Origin: Dryococelus australis
Taxonomy: Eukaryota; Arthropoda; Insecta; Phasmatodea; Phasmatidae
Direction: 5' to 3'
Assembly (NCBI GenBank): GCA_029891345.1
Contig: CM056993.1
Span: 229,801,265-229,865,264, forward strand
DNA length: 64,000 nucleotides
A program made the position numbers and the translations under genes. The notes below the pieces were generated by a model that was not told the origin of the DNA, did not search any database, and saw only the letters and a list, made by a program, of their open reading frames with translations. Position 1 is the stretch's first letter, and each line of letters begins with the position of its first letter. Shown in pieces: positions 57,742-64,000 of the stretch.

Positions 57742-60692
57742 CAGGGGTCGATTTTAAGGAATTTTAGCGCCTGTCTGACGGACAGGTTCTTATTTCTTCA
57801 AGCCTGCCTGTAACACATTCAACTTGCCCAGATTTTTAAAATACAACTACTATTATTTTTGAAAAATTAAAAAAATGCATAGTTTTGTATATTGTTGACA
57901 TACTAGTAATGATTAATATACAAAACATTGGCGCTGCAAACCCAGTGCAATATATTACACACTAGAACACACTTTGCTTTCAGTTTTCACTCTTCAATCT
58001 TCATCACTGTCACTTTCACTGGGGAAAACATCCATTTCCCCTTTCGCGCATATTGTGCCTGAAATGGACGGCGTTTCCTGTGCAACCAGAGCTTGATAGC
58101 TTCATCTGGGTCATAATCACAGACACTTGGTGACTTCATTTGAATCCGCATCAGTGATGACAGGACGTTATCCCCAAGCTGATTTCGCCAATCTGATTTT
58201 GTTGATTTCATTAGTGAGAAACCACATTCACAGTCTGCTGTATGAGCTGGTAAAGACAGCAGGAGATCAACAAGCCCAAGAATATTAGGGTATTCAGCTT
58301 TGTGTTTTTTATTCACAGCACCCCAACTTGCTTTTGTGCAGGCCTATTTTCTTTATAGACAGTTCTTTTGAGGTATGATCATTCTGTCTCTATCATTTCA
58401 AGCTTGAAGCCATTTCTTGAAAGAATAAGTGAAAAACTACTTATTAACTAAATTACTTTAGTGTCTCCAAATGTAGCATCTGCATTCAACGTCTCAGGCC
58501 ATGAATTGAAATTAGAGATCTCAGCAGCTTTGAACAATTCCTTGTTGTGGTTGTAGTTGTCACCTAGTCTACTTCCATGCAGTTTACTGGTACACATACC
58601 ACATGTTTCCTACTGTCAACACTCAAACCAGTACTATTTTTAATCAAAGTTGGCATCTTCATTGTTCTCAGCTGAAAACCTTGTGCATCTTCAAATTGTT
58701 TTACAACTGCTATGGAGTCTTCCAGTATATTGTGTGAACTTTGCCTATTGTCAGTGTTTCCTTCTGGAAAAGTAAAGACAGAGTAGATAACGCTCAGAGA
58801 ATATGACAAAAAAAGTGCAAAAACTGAACTTGTTTCAGGTTACTGAGAAATGATTGGATTCTTCTCCAACTTGATGTATCACTTTCATTGCCAGCTTCAA
58901 ATGTAATGTTCTGTAGGACTGGATACAGCTTGATAGCACCTGTTACAGCTCGTTGAGTATGGGAAAGCCAGCGTGTACCTCCAACACGTGTAGGAGCACA
59001 AACACCTTCATTGTCACAAGCTGTTTCCAAAATATTTCTGTGAACTGGACTGTGGTTAAAAAATGAATACAGTAACTTCAAGAAGCATTCAAGCTCTGTA
59101 TACAGCAAAATTTTTCCAACTGCATCTTTCACTGCAAGTTCAAGGCGGTGGGCTAAGCAGTGGACGTCAATCGTACAGGGATTCAGTTGTTTAAATTTTG
59201 TCTGCAATCCACTGTGCATACCACGCATCACTGCTGCACCATCACTTGCAAAACACTCTAGGTGATCCTTAATTTCTGCAACTCCTAAACCACAGTATTC
59301 TTCTAGTACATTTACAATGCACTCATAAATCTTTGTAGGATTTGGTCTTTCAACATGTTTAACGGCAACAAAATCTACACGTACATTGCCTTCAACACAG
59401 AAATGTATATACACAATAACTTGTTCAAGAACAGCACAGTCCGTCGTATCATCACTTTATATGGAGAAAACTGGAGCAGTCTTAAGACTTTCTTCAAGTT
59501 TCTTTTGCTCAACACTGCTAACAAAACTAGTAAATTCAGCACATTTTTTGTCAGTAATATAGGTTTCACCTTTCTTCTTGTTCAGCTCGCACAGCCACTT
59601 GAAATCTGTAAATGGTCTTCCATGTTTTGCAATTGCATGGCTATTCAAAAAAGAATCTTCTTTTTTTCAAGCGCTTCTTTGTTTAGTGATTGAAGTGCTT
59701 TTTCTGCTACTGATTTTCCTGGTTCTGCATTTCTTGAATTTATAATCTCTGCACACAGTTCATGGCACTGGCTAACGTTGTGTGAAGATAAATTTTCTTT
59801 CCTGAAGTTGCTGCAGCCAGTGACGAAAGAAGACTCTGAAGTCTTTTACTGAAATTGTTCACAAGTCTTGCAAAACATTACATTTTTATCAGAGTCATAA
59901 TGAACCCAAGGAAATGTGACCGACCAAGTTTCTTGGTAATTTCTACGCTGTGTTGTTTCGTCATACTTCTTGTCATAACATTGTTTATCAGCATCTGTCC
60001 GCTGCTTTTTTCAGGCGGTTTTGAAACATTTTGCAGATATTTCCACATACTGCATTTTTAACATTTACTATGCACTACTTAAAAGTTATTGGTAAAAAGT
60101 TGTTTACATTAACGGTCAAAGAAACAACAAACACACTACACATGCCCATAAACGCGACACAGTAAATTCATACAGGGTCGTTGCATTCTTGGAGTATTGT
60201 ACTCTGAGCAGAGTGAGTGACCTTTTTTTTCCATTGAGTGGTGTCTGTTTGGACAGCTGAAGGAGAAGAAAGGGAAAAAAAACAAGAAAAACACCATGGG
60301 TGGTGGGCCGTGTGTGAAAACGAGCATGTCCAGCCTCTGGAATTCTTTTCAACACATAAGTCTATCTAGGTTTTGTAGCATTAAAATGTAGGCTAGACAT
60401 GTTTCCTATCAGCACACTGCCAACATAAAATCACAAACTGGCGATCTTGCTCAAAGTCAATGCAAACATGCGCACCCAGTTCTGTTATTGGCTTGGAACT
60501 AAAATTTGTGCTACAGCTAAACACGGTTTACGACTAGCGCACGAAAATAAGGCAACTACCAATTTTCACGTTGCTCATTTTTGCTAGCAAACACGTCACC
60601 TGTCCAACGGACAGGTGAAAAATTACATTTACCTGTGCGTGTTGATTTCTACCTGTCTCAGGCAGGCAGACAGGTGTTAAAATTGAACACTG
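57742..60692 (-). mobile_element. hAT DNA transposon (2.95 kb), coding but broken
   Basis: Perfect 8-bp target duplication GTTGTATC at 57734-57741 and 60693-60700. Termini CAGGGGTCGATTTTAA and, reverse-complemented, CAGTGTTCAATTTTAA. Subterminal copies of CCTGTCYGACGGACAGG occur near both ends (about 57773-57787 and 60600-60615) with further ACCTGTC/GACAGGT repeats, as in hAT transposase-binding regions. The interior holds a minus-strand transposase. Confidence 0.95.
57987..59860 (-). pseudogene. hAT transposase, ZNF862/KIAA1586-like group
   Basis: N-terminal text includes GRPFTDFKWLCEL (about 59620-59580). The main open stretch 59414-58794 has VEGNVRVDFVAVKHVERPNP, HLECFASDGAAVMRGMHSGL, IDVHCLAHRLELAVKDAVGK and GVCAPTRVGGTRWLSHTQRA. 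This is the catalytic region, with the Asp of ASDGA and the CxxH-like HCLAHR. A gap of decayed sequence follows (58790-58320). The C-terminal dimerisation domain LLLSLPAHTADCECGFSLMK then STKSDWRNQLGDNVLSSLMR ends at 57987. At least one stop and a weak middle make it inactive. This family resembles ZNF862-like genes of vertebrates, domesticated from such elements. Confidence 0.88.
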
Positions 60693-60700
60693 GTTGTATC

Positions 60701-61041
60701 TAGATCATTAAAACACTTTGTATTGTAACTTCTCTTTTGCCTTGCACGACACCCTTGATGGGCTGATCATCTTAAGTTTCAGGATTGATTTAAATGGTAT
60801 GCTACTTTGTGTCAGTGAAGCTCGTACTAATGCCAGATCACCTATTATAAATTTTTGATCTCCGTTATGCTATTGAGACTAGTGTGCACTGCAAATTGAG
60901 TAAAACCTTTTTAAGTGCTGATTAATTTTTGAACATTCTAAAACACATTCAACAGCTCATTATGTTGCCACTTTACAATACAGCACCTTTTGTGCATGAC
61001 AATTTATTTGTGTTTTATGTTATAAGTTATGTTCAGGCAAT
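60701..61041 (+). pseudogene. possible middle segment of the envelope gene
   Basis: This DNA joins the hAT right edge to the Tigger copy. It contains FALHDTLDGLIILSFRID (about 60738-60795) and NFSFALHDTL-like text with several stops. It sits between two recognisable envelope pieces, so it belongs to the same gene by position more than by motif. Confidence 0.4.
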
Positions 61042-61043
61042 TA

Positions 61044-63216
61044 CAGTAGAATCCCATTGTAGCGAGCACGGTAACTGCGAAAACACAGTTATAATGAGGT
61101 CTTTTTGAGGAACCATCAAAAAATCGCAAAAATATCCCATGAATAATTGTAATTTTACGATTTGGAACATGTACTGCGAGATTGTGTGAAGCAGGCTTGC
61201 GGCGGGACTCGTGACCGTGTGAAGCGCGCTTTTGTTATCTGTCTACTGTAACTCCACTCCCTTGCCCTGCCTCCTCCAAGCGCATTGTTCTATAAATAGA
61301 ATCCGCCCTTTCTACCTTGACCCCATTTTCATGAACCAGTTCTGCTTTCCCATAGTCATTCATGGTTATTGTGCTGTCAACTGTGTTTGGTTTCAAACAG
61401 CTAGGGTTTCTACTTTGATATATTGATTACGATTACGGCATGTGCGTTCCTGCAAGTCTGTTCTGTTTTTACAGTCAGCTAGTTATTTTTTTATTGTTCC
61501 CAGTATAGTTCTCTCTAATTATGAAACGTGCGAAGGAGGTCCCGGAAAATAAAGTCGTAGCAAAAAGAAAAACAATTCCTGTAGAAACTAAACTATAAGT
61601 TGTACGGCCGTTAAAAAATCATGAAGGCAACAGTGCAGTAGGTGGTGGGTTAGGCTTAAGTGAATGCTCTATGACAAGATTTTTGTTTTGAACATGTTCT
61701 TTTTTTATTAATCCCAAAGTTTCAGTCGTAAATCGCAGTTTTCTGACAATATCAATAGAATTTATCTGATAATAGAATTGTTTGCACACATTTAAAGTTG
61801 TTACAAAGTAATACTTATTTAAAAAGAAAATGTACAATAAAATGAAATAAATTTATTTTGTTATTTATATGGTTAGCCAATTATTTATCGTGTCATGCAT
61901 GAGTAGCAATAAATTCAATATACTATGTACGTACGTATATGAATTTTTAAAACTGGTTTCATTAAAAAGTTTATGTTAAATTTTCATGTGCAAACTTGAA
62001 AGCTTTTTGAATGCAATTCACTGAAAGGCAAATTAAGTGATATTTTAGTTCAATAAATTGAATTCAGTAATTTTTTTACTGTGTGAAAGGACCTTTATAG
62101 TCAAGAAGTATTACACAAAAATCTTTCAGCTGCGACAAACTACAAAATTCACCCATTTTAGAACATTTTTAATTTTAACAAATGGCGTATAAGGGTCGAA
62201 CGTTATTGTAGACTGAAAACAAATTTCATTTAAACGATAACAGTCCAAGCGATAGATGGAATTGAATACAGTCACATATTTGTTGCAATGCACTGATATA
62301 CAATGCAATGAACATTGATAAATTAGAAACACTAAGAAATTTTAATGGGTCAAGTGATGGTTAATTTATATTTATTCCTGATTTAAAACTTTGTATGCCT
62401 CTGAGAGCAGAACACCCACATTTTACCTGAAACTTGTAAATACATACATACCCACATTTTTACCCGCGAGTATGTAAAATACCAGAAATTCGGGTAACTA
62501 CCCGCACATTGGCAACACTGGGCTATTGTGGCCCTGTCGCTCGTGAATGCCGGTCAAGGGCGACAGACGTGCCTACATGTCAGGCAGCCCACTCACCAAC
62601 CACCTATGCTTCAGTTTTAAGAGATGTTCACCACTTTTTTTTCCATACTATGGCTTACCAATTTAAAATAGGGACACAACTACTACTACTTTTTATCGCT
62701 GTGCTATAACAAATGCAATTTTAATCCATTTTGATAAAGTTTTTGTGAATTTTTGCTGGTTTTGAGTAAGTCTTGTACCATGCAGGTTTTGTTAGTTGAA
62801 AATATATAATTTTCCAGTTACTATTTGGTTTGAGGCATTCGTGCGTAGCTGTGATGGGCGAGTTGTCGCTTGCAGGGCGGTGCTTCAGCAGCCAGGTAAG
62901 TGATAGCGGGAAATGCTGCATAGGCCGTGGGCAACTGATTGCGGGACAATGCTGCATAGGTCGAGCAACTGATTGCAGGCTGAGCGGCTATACTTAGGTG
63001 GTGCGGTCAGATTTTCTACTCATTTTCATGCAATCAGTTATCATATAGCAGGATATTTTTACATTATGGTAGTTTGAACACAATTTAAAAGCAATTTTAA
63101 GGTGATTTTTAAGTAGTACTGGGGATCAAAATCAGTTTAATTCAGAAAAGGCGAGGGCACTTATAGCGAGGATTGAACCTGGAACCGTGACATCTCGCTA
63201 TAACGGGACTGTACTG
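61044..63216 (+). mobile_element. pogo/Tigger-type DNA transposon, copy 2
   Basis: TA at 61042-61043 and 63217-63218. Termini CAGTAGAATCCCATTGTAGC and, reverse-complemented, CAGTACAGTCCCGTTATAGC. Collinear with 2999-5016 but without the nested 924-bp element. It keeps ~790 bp more in the middle (61400-62190), and carries an extra ~320 bp at about 62282-62610. It inserted in the envelope gene. Confidence 0.93.
61521..61640 (+). pseudogene. Tigger transposase N-terminal remnant
   Basis: MKRAKEVPENKVVAKRKTIP then VETKL and a stop, the usual start of Tigger/jerky transposases before the first helix-turn-helix. The remainder of the gene is missing, replaced by AT-rich DNA. Confidence 0.7.
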
Positions 63217-63218
63217 TA

Positions 63219-63568
63219 TCTACAATTAATTTCTTAATGTTGTTGTTAACATTACCTTGTCCAATAAGGATAGTTTGTTTGAAAAATATCATATTTTCCC
63301 CATTCCCTTTTTATATTCTAAATTAAACAGATACTTGTTACTCAATCCTCAGGAATTTTCGATTGTCAGCTTGGTTCGTAAGCATTTTGCTACTGTTAAC
63401 CATGATTCTCTTATGAGCTACAACACTCGTGGCATTACCCTCTCTCCTGCTTATTTTCCTTTCTTTGATGCACATGTACATAACTGTGAATTTAACCTTT
63501 TTATGGGAAAATCATATTTTGAATTTTGTGATATATTTATCAGTTTGAAACTTCCCTTTTTTACGTAA
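63219..63568 (+). pseudogene. envelope gene, distal ectodomain part
   Basis: The open frame 63257-63568 (103 aa) reads KYHIFPIPFLYSKLNRYLLL and EFSIVSLVRKHF, then a segment with HNCEFNLFMGKSYFEFCD. YxxxPxP followed by a Cys-containing segment is typical of the second half of Errantivirus Env ectodomains. The frame ends at a TAA (63566-63568). No transmembrane segment is visible before it, so the C terminus is lost or frameshifted. Confidence 0.55.
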
Positions 63569-64000
63569 AACTATACTGAATACTGAAAGACTGGGAGGAA
63601 TTATTATTTAATGTCCTGCAGTGAAAGTGTAACCCCACTTTGCAGCAATTCCTGGTAAGAATCCTAAAACTAATATTTTCAAACCTATGCAATAGAAATG
63701 TACAAATTTGGGAAAGCCATTAAATATACAAAAATAAGTGCTACATTTTGTGTTATCATCTAATATTTCAGACCATTTAATTATGTTTGTATGGCATTAA
63801 AGATGATAATAACCTAACCTAATTATGTGTGTTGTACAAGGTGTAACAAACAGGTGAAGTTTTTAAAAAGAGAATTTGCTGCTTTTAATGTGGTTATAGG
63901 TTTGTATGTAATTCAGCTTTCCCTTTTTATTTTCTTGCATTGATTTGTTTGGCTATTTGTTCACTTTTCATACCAGTTGAACATACATTCATGGAGTAGT
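63569..64000. other. AT-rich end of window, nothing recognised
   Basis: Downstream of the envelope fragment. No transmembrane coding, polypurine tract or LTR could be identified. Confidence 0.4.

Overview
This is eukaryotic nuclear DNA, most probably from an insect or related arthropod. It is AT-rich, has no operons or long intact genes, and is almost entirely transposable elements at different stages of decay. Families seen: Ty1/copia with a Drosophila-copia-like primer site, Gypsy/Errantivirus, BEL/Pao, non-LTR retrotransposons with a PHD-finger ORF1, pogo/Tigger, hAT and Polinton/Maverick. Nearly every reading frame carries stops or frameshifts, so coding calls are given as pseudogenes. 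Calls rest on reading the sequence by eye against known families; no search was run.

Layout: 125-6768 is a copia element with a perfect 5-bp target duplication. It holds a Tigger-like DNA transposon (2999-5016), which holds a smaller pogo-like element (3691-4614). 6850-8108 is a truncated Tigger with transposase remnants. 8135-9010 looks like an LTR promoter plus leader. 9800-12100 is a minus-strand LTR element start with a tRNA-Lys primer site. 12300-17480 holds a shattered Polinton-type DNA polymerase B split by a 1.9-kb insert. 17882-23392 is a minus-strand DUF7869-type transposon gene split by an internally deleted Gypsy element (18986-22923). 23640-28528 is a decayed BEL/Pao element.

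29471-29737 is the only good candidate for a host coding exon. 30541-44424 is a head-to-tail array of one non-LTR retrotransposon family, all on the minus strand: three near full-length copies and two fragments, each 5' end abutting the A/T-rich tail of its neighbour. 45527-48320 is bounded by Tigger-type inverted repeats. 49090-50960 and 54800-56830 are GC-richer, retroelement-like, poorly resolved blocks. 50976-52267 is a non-autonomous hAT with a perfect 8-bp duplication. 52984-53292 is a second Polinton polymerase fragment. 53846-54560 has minisatellites with repeated AGGTCA motifs.

57167-63568 carries fragments of an Errantivirus/baculovirus-F-like envelope gene broken by a hAT transposon (57742-60692, perfect 8-bp duplication) and by a second Tigger copy (61044-63216, TA duplication).

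The genes do not form a pathway. The window is informative as a layered insertion history in which several insertions can be ordered from nesting, target duplications and reconstructed empty sites.
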